From Cyathus striatus (Eukaryota; Basidiomycota; Agaricomycetes; Agaricales; Nidulariaceae), in contig JAOVFP010000009.1 in the NCBI GenBank assembly GCA_025738555.1, positions 1,302,001 through 1,366,000 of the forward strand: a DNA stretch of 64,000 bases. Reading direction: 5' to 3'. Positions 13,260 to 25,700 of the stretch are shown piece by piece. The first letter of the stretch is position 1. The number at the start of each line of letters is the position of its first letter. The notes beneath the pieces were generated by a model, which saw only the letters and a list, made by a program, of their open reading frames with translations, ran no database searches and had not been told where the DNA came from. Position numbers and translations under genes: made by a program.

Positions 13260-14621
13260 CTACCTCAGCGTCTTACGATTACCTGATTCACCAACCACAA
13301 CTCGCAAGCACAAATTCCCTTTCGCATACTGCAACGACGGGGGATCATCCCATAACGCATACGGAGTTTTAAACTCGCATGCAACGTTCAAAGGGACAAC
13401 CCACACCATCTGCATAGACCTGACCATCTCGCTGCTTCTCCGATCCGTCAGTTGCTCTGCTCCGAATTCGCGAATTGCAACTCCACCATACTTGATAGAC
13501 GTCAAGGTTCGTCTTAACGATTCGACTGGGACACCACCAAAGTTCACCAGTCCTCCGACTAGGATATCGAGTCCTCCAGACTCGTCCTTGTATACTGCAC
13601 AAAGTTTTGTCCGGAGACCTAATTCTTCGCATGCATATTTCACCATCGCATCCCGCCCTCTCAGTCCGCTCTCGATATGAGCCAGGGAGGATGAATCGTA
13701 CTGGATAGGATATTTGTAACGTAGCCCAAATCCTACCGAACCACCATCAGGCAAAAATTTCCTGCCTTGAATGAGCGTCGAAATCATAGCTTTCAACATA
13801 GTTATGTCGGACGAGAAGACCGAAGGCGAGAACGCAGGGGGTGTGTTCACGAGGAGATTGTACGTTATTGTTATTCGGTAGCCGTAAGTCACTGGGAGAA
13901 TTTCGTGTTCTGCTGTGTGGCAAAATGCCGCGTACGCCATGTAGGGTTCCTTGTGAGACGAAGTTAAGGAGGCAGAGTCGAAGGCCCATTCTTTCTCCCC
14001 TTGTCTAACGATCATTAATGCTCCTTCGTGTTTTATAGGGAACGCTACTACCAATGTTCCAAACATCCTCTTATGAGAAGATTTACTCTTCCCTCCCTTA
14101 TAATATGACCCTGCGCCTATAAGATTCAAGTTCAGCGTTCTTCATGACGTTCTTAATAATCTTCCATCTCACTCACCATAGATGTTTAACTGGTGTGGCT
14201 CAAATACGATTTGTTCATCGACATCAAAGCCTTCTCGAAGTCGTTGAACAGCATCCTCCAAGCCCGACGCTCGCATATCAATATGCGGAATAAAACTAGA
14301 ATAGTCCATCTTCCATGCATTTAAATATGTCCCACATATCGTCTCGTTGCGCTCGACATCCAAAGCAATGGGTTCGCATGCTTGGGTCAAAGAAAGAATA
14401 TCAGAGGAAGATGGTTGAGATAAGTCGATACATCTAAAGGTATCGTCATTAACACAATGTCAATGCAATTGAGTTTGGACTAACGATGTGTTCTTTCCTC
14501 TTCTATACACCAATATCCCGTTATTATCTTGTAAAGGAAGTGTCCCTGAGATACAAGCAGGTTTCTGCGATAGATGCTTGCCTATTGTAGATATGATACA
14601 GGAGTCGCTTGTGTGAGCCAT
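13260..14621 (-). CDS. Fungal 2OG-Fe(II) oxygenase-like protein lacking the HxD motif
   Basis: Three exons (14,485-14,621; 14,177-14,433; 13,260-14,116) with GT-AG introns join in frame to 416 residues. The assembled protein reads GTLPLQDNNGILVY, then LTQACEPIAL, HQLNIYGAGSYYKGG, MFGTLVVAFP, EKEWAFDSA, and AEHEILPVTYGYRITITYNL. This is the layout of the large fungal family of prolyl-hydroxylase-like Fe(II)/2-oxoglutarate dioxygenases. In that family the stretch before MFG(T/S)LVV usually reads like FFKAHKDTPRS and supplies the His and Asp iron ligands. Here the equivalent residues are KGGKSKSSHKR, so both ligands appear to be Gly and Ser. The later His (EHE) and the Arg of YRITITYNL remain. 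It may be non-catalytic. The start at 14,621 is the first ATG of the open frame that keeps the GTLPLQ block. It is unrelated to the flanking synthetases, and a role with them is not shown. Confidence 0.7.
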
Positions 14622-14962
14622 CGGTATGAATTTGACGTTTGATTGTAATAAGTACGCAGATGGTTGAGATAGTAAGGGAGACAGTGTGGACAATGTGGTC
14701 TAGTGAGGGTAAAAGCAAGCTGCCAGCTCGACAGGCGTGCCAAACGCGTGTTTCGGGAAATAACATCGCATACCCTCGCGTACGATGTAATTACGTACCG
14801 TGTTCGACTCGCGAGATGACCATGACGACATCTATTTGACCTCCTGTCTTTACGTTGGCAAATAATAAATTGTCTAAAATTTAACGCGAGAGCACATCAA
14901 GTTCAATCGCCAACGTACTTGTAAGTAATTGAACGCCCTACGGAATAATATTTCTATGCAAA

Positions 14963-17900
14963 TCAATAATCCTGCAACCTACAAAGTAATTCAAGGTTCG
15001 TCAAAAAGGTGAAGTGATTTCCCTCTATCGCAATCACTTTAGCATCTTCGTAGGCTACGCGTGCTCCAAGGTCATCACTTCCGAAGACAGGCCCTAATCC
15101 ATCTTTCGCAAGGTAAACAGTAGGTGTCTTTTTGACTTTCCTCATCCAATGTAATAACTTTTCCTTCGACCAGTGCCTGCCATGCCCAGATTCATCAATA
15201 GAATAAAACCTTTCTTCGAAAAGAAACTCCAACGATATCTTTACAACAGAGCGTATAGTGTTGGTGAACAGAACTGCAAGCTCGACCGAAGGCTGTCCAT
15301 TAAGAGCAGACAACATCTCTTTCGCAAAAGTCTTCCGGAATTCCTGGTCCGCACGCGTGCTACTTTCCGTGACCATTTTGCAAATGGCCTCAACTCCTTG
15401 TCGACCCGCATTGTCTATAATAGAGGCTTGAGAGGATGAGTCCAAAATCGATACATCAATCCCGTCAAGGTAGATAGTAGGGAAGTGATCAAGGAGATCA
15501 AATTGTAAGACAATATCTCCATTAGCCTCAAACAACTGAACCATCTGCACCAGGAGGAGACTCGATCCGCTGTATGCCGCAAGTCTATAAGGCCCAACTA
15601 GTTGTTCTTCCTGTTTTAAAATCAGTAAAGTACTTTCAAATTTTAAAAATTATACGTACCTTAATTTTTCCATAATAAAATTCCGTTAAAGCTAAAATAG
15701 ACGTTAATGGAGTTTCTTCAGTGACTTGTATGACCCATAGCGCCGAGTGGTATATCTCTGACATTTCCAAGAAGTCCGAAATAGATCCACCTGCTCCGTG
15801 CAATATAATCAACGGGGTTTCTCCAGGGTTTCCCTTCCGAAGCTTAACCACTGTAGGTCCTTTAAAAGCTTGTAATAAAGGTAGCATAATCTCGTCTTCA
15901 ACGTCAGCTACAGACGAAGGGCTGCCGAGGGTTGATGACACAGATGCGTTTAATAAAAGCCCATAAGTAAATGCGCTGAGTGCATCCACCGACGGGAACA
16001 TATACATGAAGTCCGAAGGCACGGCTTGAGTAAGCGAATGGGATATCAATTTGGACCGACGAATTGCCTGCATAAGTGAGTTCCGAATAGATATTGCCGA
16101 AAGACTGGACAATATGGACCGGGATAAACATTAACTCTTCAATAACGAGTTGTAAACCTGCTTACCTATCTCCACCAGCCCAAAATATGCTTTCGTGATC
16201 TGCAATGTCATGTCTGAGCACGGAAGTAACAATAGTTCGCAAAAATGCTTGAATTTCAGCAAATTCCCAGGCAACGGGAGCGGAAACCTTGGAAAGCGCA
16301 GTGTAGCTTTCGGAACTTTGGTAAATCTTTTCGATCTCGGAGTCGTAGGACTTAAGTATGGCATGACGCCTTGGGGTTCCTTTGGCTGTAAATTCAAATG
16401 GTTTCGATGGGCTTGCTACGAGAATGAACTCTTTAAAGATTCTTGAGTGCTGTGGTGCATCTTTATGAGCTTGTTCTACGGTTTCCCGGGTGAAGGCTTC
16501 AGCTATTACATTACTAAACTCGGGGTTGAAAATATCATTACCAAATAAAAAATTTATATTCTTCCAGTTTAACTTCATTGTTTGGATCAAAAATATACTC
16601 AGGAGAAGGCAGGATAAGAACACCAGGCTGAAATTTGGAACGGCCGAACATAATCGCTGAAGAGATCTTTGGATCCTTTAAAAGTCGCCCCTCTGAAATG
16701 CGGGTTACTATCAAATTTTTCTAAATGCAGTGAGAAACCCGAAGACACCCTTACCTATCGGAGTCGGATTTGTCTACATTAAATAATCAGTTTTTTGAAT
16801 AAAGAGATGGATCGCGGACTCTCATACCTTCTCCTGTAATAAAATCACAGAAAAGTTGTCGTTTGGCAGATTCATGAGTTGAGAACATAAGAACTCACAC
16901 CAGTGCTATGCATAATCTGATCATCTACCAATTAAAGCCCTTAATGGTTACTGATAATTAACGATAAAGTTAACTGTCTCTTACCATCTCGTCCAAATAT
17001 TTTCCACAGCAGTGGATTGGTTGGATGCCGAATCACAAGGTCGTTTGTATCATACGCTGGAGTATTTTCAACAGTGGTGTTTAAAACAGCGAGCGATTTC
17101 ATTTGGCTGGTCTTTCAATGCTGATATGTCAAAACAGTTAGACATCACTGGATAAACGGATGCATACCTTCACTATGAGGCGATATACGTTTTCATTCGT
17201 CATTTGTGTTGGAACAAATACAAGATCGACACCAGGAGCAGTCTAGTAGCATTAGGAGGTTGTTTATGGAAAGTCTAACGACCACGCTCATACGCATCAA
17301 TTAAAATTGAGCTCCGGTGCCCGGCACCGCGGCTTCTCGGTAAGATATTAAAATCTCGGTTTCAGAAACTTCGTCGACGAAAACCTTGCTTGCACTTATT
17401 AGTAAAACAAAAAGTAAGTAAGTAAATGACGTAAATTTGTCTGAGACTCTGAGATAAGGAGTACATATTGAATAGAACATTAATAAGCAGTATGTCTACT
17501 AGAGGATGCAATACATTGATCAAGTTTGCGGGATTCCATAATGGTGTAAGGAGGAGGAGGGAATATAGTACGAATTGCAAATAGCAGTGTATCAAATACG
17601 AGGATAGTTAGAATGGTTACCTTGTAGCGGATAATAAGTGAGTTCGAAAACGAGTTCAACAGTTGCATGGAGGAGTTGGTTTCAATACATTCCTGGCCTG
17701 ATAACATCCGCAAAGTTTGGGTTTGCTGGCTGATGCTACATAGCACTATATAGTACCATAACTAAAATCTCCCTTTATTTTATACTATATAGGCTTCCGC
17801 CTATGGTATAGAGTTGTATCTAGCTCGCTCCCCATGCTACGAGCAGGGAGAAGATGTATACCTGACGCGTCAAACTCTACCATGTGCCACGGCTTACATT

Positions 17901-20900
17901 GCAGTAGAAAGAAAAGAGAGGAGAGCGTACATAGAGAGAACGAAAAAGATGAAAGTGGCAAGTTGAAAGCCTGTAAAAGAACGAAGTGAGGGGAGAGCTG
18001 AGTGAAAACAGGTGATCGTGGGAGAGTGCACGTGAAGGTCGAAAAGTGCAACCCATTTTAACCCGGGCAGAATACCTTGCAAGCAAGGTGACTTAAGTGG
18101 GATTGGGCGCTTATTAACTGGAGCATGGTCATCCGGTATGTAACTACATGTGCTCAAGCAAATATTTAGTTTGTTATAGTAAGTAGAATAATATGCCCAT
18201 AGAATTCTTGTTACAAATGTCCTTCGGCTTGAGCTATAAGATCACTTGGTGGCAGCAAGATAGAAGCATCACATAGTTGATCACTGATTCTCCAAATCTT
18301 ATTTGGTGTATTCTATATAAACAGAGAGTGACGGTGTCCTGTTATTCAACCGCTCGAGACTAATAAAAGCTTGTGGTAATCTATATAAGTATACTTACAA
18401 AAATGCAGTTGAGCCTTTAAAACAACTTGAAGCTGAGGTGTGCATATTAATAACTATGTATGGCACAGCTATTATATAATTACTGTGCATCCGAATGAGT
18501 CCAATAGTCTGCTATCCGGAGTCAGAGTGGACAAGTAGGTAAATGATAAGTTAAAAAATAATTACTTGGCTGTCATCGTAGATATGTCAAAGTTGGATTA
18601 CTGTGGTGAAGTTGTAGTTGAATCGGATGTATGAAAGCATTTTTATGCTCCCTCATCTCGCAAATTTATGGGCTACCTCACTGTGAATTTAGGAAAGTTC
18701 CTAATCATTATGCTCGCAACTAAGCAAGCCCGAGTCACTGATAAGCGCAAATCATTCAATTTATTTCGATGAATGATAGGAAACTCATTGTAATATGCGA
18801 TGATGAAGAAATTATTTGACTACTTATTCTAGAGCACCGTGTTTCCTTGCAATATCTCACATTGAATGCTTGTCGCTTGGCAGGCTGTTAAGGGATGAAT
18901 CCTCTGTAGATGATTATACAAATAAACATGAGACGGACTGCATTAGGTCAGGCAGCAATATATTATTAACACCCCCCATATAATATAAGCTCCTCTGCTC
19001 GTATCGATGTAAATTATAACTCAAGACACGCCAAGAGACATTGTAACAACAAGCTCGGTTCACCTACATAGTCCACAGCTACTTATATCAGAGCTCAGAT
19101 ATGTATATTATTCTATTTTACCGTGATGAACTAAATAATTGTTTGAACACATACTAAGTAGTAGTTACCGGACGATCATGCTACAGTTAGTAAGCGCTCA
19201 GTCTCGCTTAAGTGAAATTCTGAAACGGATATTGTAGTATCTAACCGAGATGCCGCGGAGCCGGATGCCGGAGCTCAATTTTAATTGATACGTTTGAGCG
19301 TGGTCGTTAGACTTTCCATAGTTGTTAGCATTTTTAAAACTTGTCAGGGTGGTGATATTACGCTCAACCACTCCCAGCCTTCCGCGAGAGGACGCTCTAC
19401 CATGCATCGATGAGGTAAGTGATGAAAAGCAGAAGTCATGCGTCATGTTACGCACTTTGGATTAAGGAAGAGATAGCTCCAGTCTCGGTTCTGAAATAAA
19501 ATTAATCAGCATTTGAAACCTGATCAAACCGAAATTTGCAAACCGACTTACGATCCGTACATGGACAGTAGGTTTACACCCTCTTCGCTAACATGTCCCC
19601 GACTGTAATTGATAAAGAACTTCCACCGTAAAGCTACAAATTTGAATGCGTCTGAACTGACTGTACGATAATGACATACCAGTCCCTCAAACCTTTTCAA
19701 TATTTCTACTTTTTGCTGGTCTTTAGCCCAACTCTGTTGGCGGGAAGTTCAAATCAACTGTCGAGAACGGTGGCACTTAAAGAAGTGTCAGTACGCACTT
19801 CGATGAAAGATGGAACACAAGCAATGAAAGTGCAGTTTGATCGAACTGCATTCGTAAGTACCAGTTCAGGCGATGGAACATATTTCTCTTTCGGCGATGG
19901 TAGTGACAATCGCATCCCGAGCGTAACCTCCAGTAGTATGTTAGTTGGCTAGAATCAAAGGAAGGAAAAAATTAAATTATACAACACGATAGGAGATACA
20001 TTCCAAAGATATCTGACAATAAGTTCGTTTTGGTTCAGATCTAAAACAAGTAGGGACTTACGGTACATAGGAATTCCATATCCTCCAAAGATCTCGTTGC
20101 TTACGTCGACCTCTCCCTTAGCTGATGAGAACGTCATTAAAAATATATAGTGTAGCATATGAATAGTAACTCACAAGTCAATATCCCATTTTGCAGCATG
20201 AATCGGTGTGAGATCTTTCTAGGCTTTGGGAATGAGACTGAACCAGATGAATGTATAATGATATATAGAGAGTCCTGTGTAACATTTCGTAATTTCTGAA
20301 GTGGGGGATACACCTTGTTTAGTTCAGTATCTTGGTAGAAATCTTCGTATGCTGGTATGGGCAGTGACAATACTGATTGAGAGCCCCGTTCATCAGCGTT
20401 TAGAATATTGAAGGCTTCGCCAACTTGAGACTGGGTGACGACGTCCTGGCTAACGATGATCACTTTGCAGTCTACCTCGCGCAGTAAATGTGCTACCGCA
20501 GCAGAGGAGTTTCTATTCGAAATGGGGAATGGGACAAATCCCGCCAACATGATGCCGATTATTACTGCAATGTAAGTTAGGGAATCTGTGTTTATATTAA
20601 TTTTTGTAATCACGGATAAAGAAAGTTTACTCGCCTGCATTGGCCAGAATCCCGACTACAACTGTGTCTGGTGAGTTCGTTAGCTGAAGGGTCCTGCAGT
20701 TGGCTTGAATGATTCTAGCTGCGTTGTAAAATGCAGCACCGGCTCTTTTCCAGGAAACAATATGAGCAGAGCCATCAGGGTGGGGATGTTGGAAGACTGG
20801 ATGGTCGGGATTATGGAGCATATTGTAATCTATCATATCTAGTAAAGTCGAGGAGAAATCAAGCGGTGGCCTGCAAAATGCATTGTTAGATGCTTTGAGA

Positions 20901-20910
20901 TGGGAGCTCA
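14963..20910 (-). pseudogene. A-T-TE NRPS-like synthetase, copy 4 (disrupted)
   Basis: Full-length paralogue of copy 3 with the same exon layout, including the 6-nt exon (16,828-16,833), AGGDSLSAIS at the carrier site, AYSGSS and EGNHFTF in the thioesterase. Four lesions are visible. A 2,056-bp inverted-repeat element (17,265-19,320) sits in the intron after GWEWLS. One nucleotide is missing near 19,581-19,587, which turns MLAKEGVN into a stop. The donor GT of one intron is AT (19,980). An acceptor AG is lost near 16,486-16,491, where the paralogues have CACAG before GGAAACC. Most exons outside these sites keep their frame, so inactivation looks recent. The start at 20,910 gives MVTMSSHLKAS. 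Like copy 3 it uses a GC donor for intron 1. Confidence 0.8.
17265..19320. mobile_element. 2,056-bp non-autonomous inverted-repeat DNA element
   Basis: Both ends start TATGGAAAGTCTAACGACC and remain near-identical as inverted repeats for about 85 bp, with weaker matching to about 120 bp. The element is flanked by direct GTTGTT (17,259-17,264 and 19,321-19,326). Removing the element and one GTTGTT leaves an intron of normal size at a position that is an intron in copies 2 and 3. No transposase frame is seen inside. If TA is taken as the target duplication it could be Tc1/mariner-like, but the six-base flanking match favours another superfamily. Confidence 0.85.
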
Positions 20911-20974
20911 TGGTGACCAAAGCGTTCTAAGGGAGGTTACTGTATGCACAACAATCGGACAGGTACAACGTTTG

Positions 20975-20982
20975 CTTTATAT
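20975..20982 (-). promoter_or_regulatory. TATA-like box of copy 4
   Basis: ATATAAAG on the minus strand lies 65 bp upstream of the ATG at 20,910. It is the fourth occurrence of the box at this spacing. Confidence 0.5.
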
Positions 20983-21770
20983 TTCAACTCGCAGTCTTTA
21001 AGGATTCAGTTAATTATTGTATAAGCTTGAATGTGTATGTTACCGAGATGCTAACCGAAAACCTGATTTGGCGTGTCGTTTCGTCGATACGAACACGCAC
21101 ATCGGTCAGCAATCACTACACAAGTTCCCCCTAAGCCTGCGCTGGAGGTCTTCGAGAAGGATGCTGTTTCAGCATACATTTTTAAATATAGAGCTGTAAA
21201 GTTTGGACACCATCTGGATGAGAGAAATACCCGAACATATGTCATCAATATACCGCATTAAGTACAAGCCTTCTGGCGAGAATAAGCTTTAGTAATTGAG
21301 AACGTATGACGTGCTTATAATCGGTGAATGTCCGTTAGTACGTTAATTTCTCCATTAAAAGACAGATTTACTCGTGTTAACGATGTTCTAATAAACAATA
21401 AAATTACATATCAGATTCGTCAGTTAATATGTTTAGGTTCGGCGACGATGTCAACACACCGTGATTCGTGAACAAAGTTATGTTCTTCACTGCTTCAAAT
21501 CAAACAGACCTGTACCCATTCGGTGATTCTCATACATTTCCTCTCCACAACTACTTTGGATAATTGTAGAAGTACAAGAAAAGAGGAGGAATCAATAATG
21601 AAGTGATAAACGGACGAATGAACAGTTCAAAGCAAGTTCTAAGATATAAACCACGTGATATTTGCCGCCGGTTACCGGTTATCGGTGTACTAAGTACCGG
21701 TAAGTTACTAATAGTTACTATAAGTATAGTCTTCGGTCATCCATCCATTCACCGGGTCTGAACATAAGTA
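20983..21770. other. Intergenic region upstream of copy 4
   Basis: No gene is supported. The stretch near 21,660-21,720 holds short CCGGTTA/ACCGGT repeats of unknown meaning. It ends at the Plavaka-like element. Confidence 0.45.
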
Positions 21771-22724
21771 CACTGCCAGAGGGTTGCGGGTAGGAAGACT
21801 GTAAACAAATATATGATCAGACTGCAGTCTAGACTACAATCAAATTATGAGCCGAACAATACTTAGACTGTCGTAGGACTCCAGAGGATAATCTTGCACT
21901 GATGAGGACAAGCTGACCATAGTTGCTAAGGGTTAAAAAGAAGCTGTCATTCATAAATCAGTTAGCTTGGCATCGTCATTTCAACTGAAATATTTGCCGA
22001 ATTCTTTTGGAACACACATTGGAGGATTAAAACATTAGTTATTGCTCTATTATAACTGAAGAAACGAGTGCTACATTCAACATAAATCAAACTATATAAT
22101 GTGAATGATTATACAATATCTTCTAAGGTATTTAATCAGTATGTGTAATTGTTCATGTATTGCTGTTGCTCTTATGCCATGTCAACACATCACCCTAGGA
22201 AAGCATCAATTGTGGCCGTAAATGCATGTAGGTCAACAGTGCCTGATGAAGATGGAGTAGGAGTGGAGTCTAATGTCGAGCTGTGTGTGGTCTTGGAATA
22301 GACTTTGTCATCATTGTTGATGAGCTCTTGAATAAACCTGAGTGCACGATTAGGAAGTGAAGCTAAGGATGAAGTTGAAGAACATACAGATTATAGCCAT
22401 CATGGTCACCATTGTATGTCTGGTCAATATCCTTCAGGTAGCCCTCAAACCCTTTCCAGAAAGCACCTTCTTTCACAGATCCATCCCCCCCTCCTGTGGC
22501 TCCTGTTGCCTTTGACTTCCTTCATCTTCCATTCACAGAATCTACTGCCTCTGCAGCAAGCTCTGTTGATAATAGCCCTTTGATGCATGCACCGTAAGTG
22601 TGTGTTATGATGTCGTTTCCCTTTCACCCCTTCCACCTTATTCATATTCCCTTTTCTCTTTATAATATACGCCACCAGTGGCATTCATAGACAGTATATA
22701 TAGAGTAGTATACACATACTCGTA

Positions 22725-25700
22725 CAGTTGAGGACAGTCAAAGTCAACAAATTGTGTAGCACTCCAATGAGATTTTTTTGCGAAAAACTACCTTCAAATT
22801 TAGATTCAGAGACCTCAAAAACATCCAAAAAAGTACTTTACAAGTATTTCTCACAACTTTTTTATGTGGCCAAATTTTTTGGACAAAAAATCAAATTGTG
22901 TGTACCCCTTTGAGAGCATGGGAACATGATTATGATACAAGTGCCTATGTGCTAATGCAATACTAATGACTCAATTGCCATCATTGCCTCCTTTGATACA
23001 CTCCGATGTTGCTTTTGCTGTTGCACCGCCCATTCAGCAGCCTTACCTTTCAATCCTATCTGATATGCACTCATAAAGTGCCATGTTCAATTGATGAAAT
23101 GATGGATAACATTAACAGGGCAAGCATTAAGATAATGAATTGCAGTGTCTTTAGCTGCCTGAAATGACTTTTTCTCAGCTTCACGGTAATGATATTTACA
23201 CCAACCCCAATACTAGAACTTTTGATAAGTCATTATTCTTTTATAACTTGGTTTCTTACCATTTCAATAGGGTTTAGCTCACAGTGGAACTTTGGTAAGA
23301 AGATGCACTTGTGTCCTGCATCTGTTATCAAAGTTTCAATCATAGAAGGCTGGTCTTTGAAGTCATCTTGATGGCTAAGAAGGTGTGCCATACAGCATTT
23401 TTGACTTTCAAATGGACACACAGGTGAGCATTTTGCACGCAGCCCACTAACATTGAACCCTCTTTCCTCCAGAACATGTTTCAACCCCTTTGGGGCACTG
23501 TTTGGCATCTTCATGGCTTGTGGTTTACCACGAAATTCAGCTGCTTCATTTGTCAGGGGAATTATAGTATCTTTTTGTACATGCTGCTTTCCCCCATCTG
23601 ATTTATTCATGTCGAATGCTTTTAATGCATCAGGGGGAAGGGCAGCATGTGCTGATGACTGATCAAAGATAAAAAGCACCTGCTTTCCTGGATGTGCAAG
23701 TTCAAATACTGTGATAGCATACTTTATCTGCTCAATTAGTTGTTTGGTGTCCCACCATGGATCACCATCTGCCCTGGGAAATATTATTTTTCTTGCATTG
23801 TGTGTAATTTTTCTGCTCTCATTGAAGACAACAAGATGGCCATTCTCTGGGTTTAAAAAATCAGACACATGAATGAGCTGACCATGTCCTTTCTTTTGAA
23901 TTGGCTGCCCTCCCACTGGTTTTATCCTACATAATACATTTACAATCAGTAAGTATATTTTACATGTGATAGACTATTTTACCAAGCACGACTGGGCTGA
24001 TCATTGGCATGAAAACAGCTTTCATCATGAAATAATGGAATAATTTCTCACTCTCCTGGTGCAAGCAAAGGTGCCACCCTTGTTAGTTCAGGCCCTTCAA
24101 AATGTGCCATGCGTGATTCATATTTTGCCATCAAAGGTAAGAACTCATTGTCTCGATAATTCACCACATCAGGCCACTCATGGCCATCCATGTAAACTCC
24201 TTTCCTAATTATAGAGTGCTGCCATCCAAGTTTAATAAGCCAATGGTGCCCAGTTCGAATGCTTATTGGCTTAGCTGGTGTTATCCCCATCTCAGGAAAG
24301 ATGATCTCATTCACATGTGAAATGAGTGCTTTCGGTGTCACCTTCCCATTTGGAAGATTATTTAAAAACTGTGTGACCCATGATTGAATAGACTCATTAT
24401 GCAGCCATGAGCGAGACATGTGGTAGCCACCATGAAGTTCCTTCGGCAACTCCTCAAATATTTGATAGTGTCATGCAAGATCTCTAACACACCTAGAAAA
24501 CCAAGTCTCTTTCCCTTCGTGCCACTGTTCAGCAATTGCTTTGCTAGCCTGCATCCTTGAGAAGCCTTTAATGCATAAAGTGGCAAAGTTTGCAAGTATC
24601 ATAAGCTGGTTTAATTGTGAGTGAGTGAGTTTGCTGCTATTCTTTTTCACTTCAGCTTTTATCTTGTCTCACAAAGTATCCCAGGGCCAGGGACTATCAT
24701 TTGGATTATATATATTCTCCTCAAGTTCATCCTCCCATACCTCACCATTGAAATCATCAAGCACTGGGACAGCAGCAATATCAGCTTCAATTTGTGCAAT
24801 AAATTCCCTATCAGCATCAACAATTCGTTCAAACTCAAGGTGCTGATGAGAATCAACATCTGATGCAGCAGGGGAATCACCAATGACATGGGTGAGATCA
24901 TTATCCGATACAAAAGGTGATGCTGGTGGCTGTTCATCGGATAAATCTGGGCTTTGTGAAGCTCGTTGTGCAAGAGGCTTTATATTCCCCTTGGAGGGAG
25001 GTGCCTCATCAGAGCTGCTATTTAACGATATGACCTCATGGTCATCAAAAGCAGAATTGCTCGATTGTGGAGCAAGAGGTTTCAGGAATGAATTGAGCCT
25101 GGTTTGTCCTGCAAATGTCTTTTTGTAACGGCGTTGTGTATGAGCTGACTTGCTCATAATGTCTGGACCTTTAATATATTGTTTAGGATGCTCTAATGCT
25201 TGTAAGAATTATTTTTATTGTGAAAATTGTGTGCTCACCTTTTCTTTGTGCTTCCTTCAGCTTTAACAAATATGGCAACCAGTCACCATCACCATCGTTG
25301 TCGAGTCTCTGTGCCATATCAATCAGGGCATCCGTAAGGATCTCATCATTCAATGGATCCTTATCAAGTGCATTCTTGTTGTCAGAGTCTGTCACTGTGG
25401 TGTCCTCCTTCCTCCAATCCACTCGTGTGCTGTCCAAAATCACTGGCAGCTCTTCATTTGCAATATCTGCATGCATTTGATTCATTGAATGCACACTCAC
25501 ATCACTTGACACATCTGAAGGCAATAGAGATGCCTGACTGCTGTTCCTCAAACCAAGTAAATTAGTTCTTTGTTTCTTTGGCAGATGACCTCGAGGTTTA
25601 CTCATGCTGGTAATGGGATCAGTAGCAGTCTTGTAACTCAGTAGTTAGTATACTTAATTTCTCAGTGAATGATAGCAAATATATCTCATTGTCCTCAATA

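Noticed and set aside
19671..19952. 93-codon plus-strand frame with a hydrophobic start resembling a signal peptide
   Set aside because: It is antisense to exons of synthetase copy 4, which are conserved with the paralogues.
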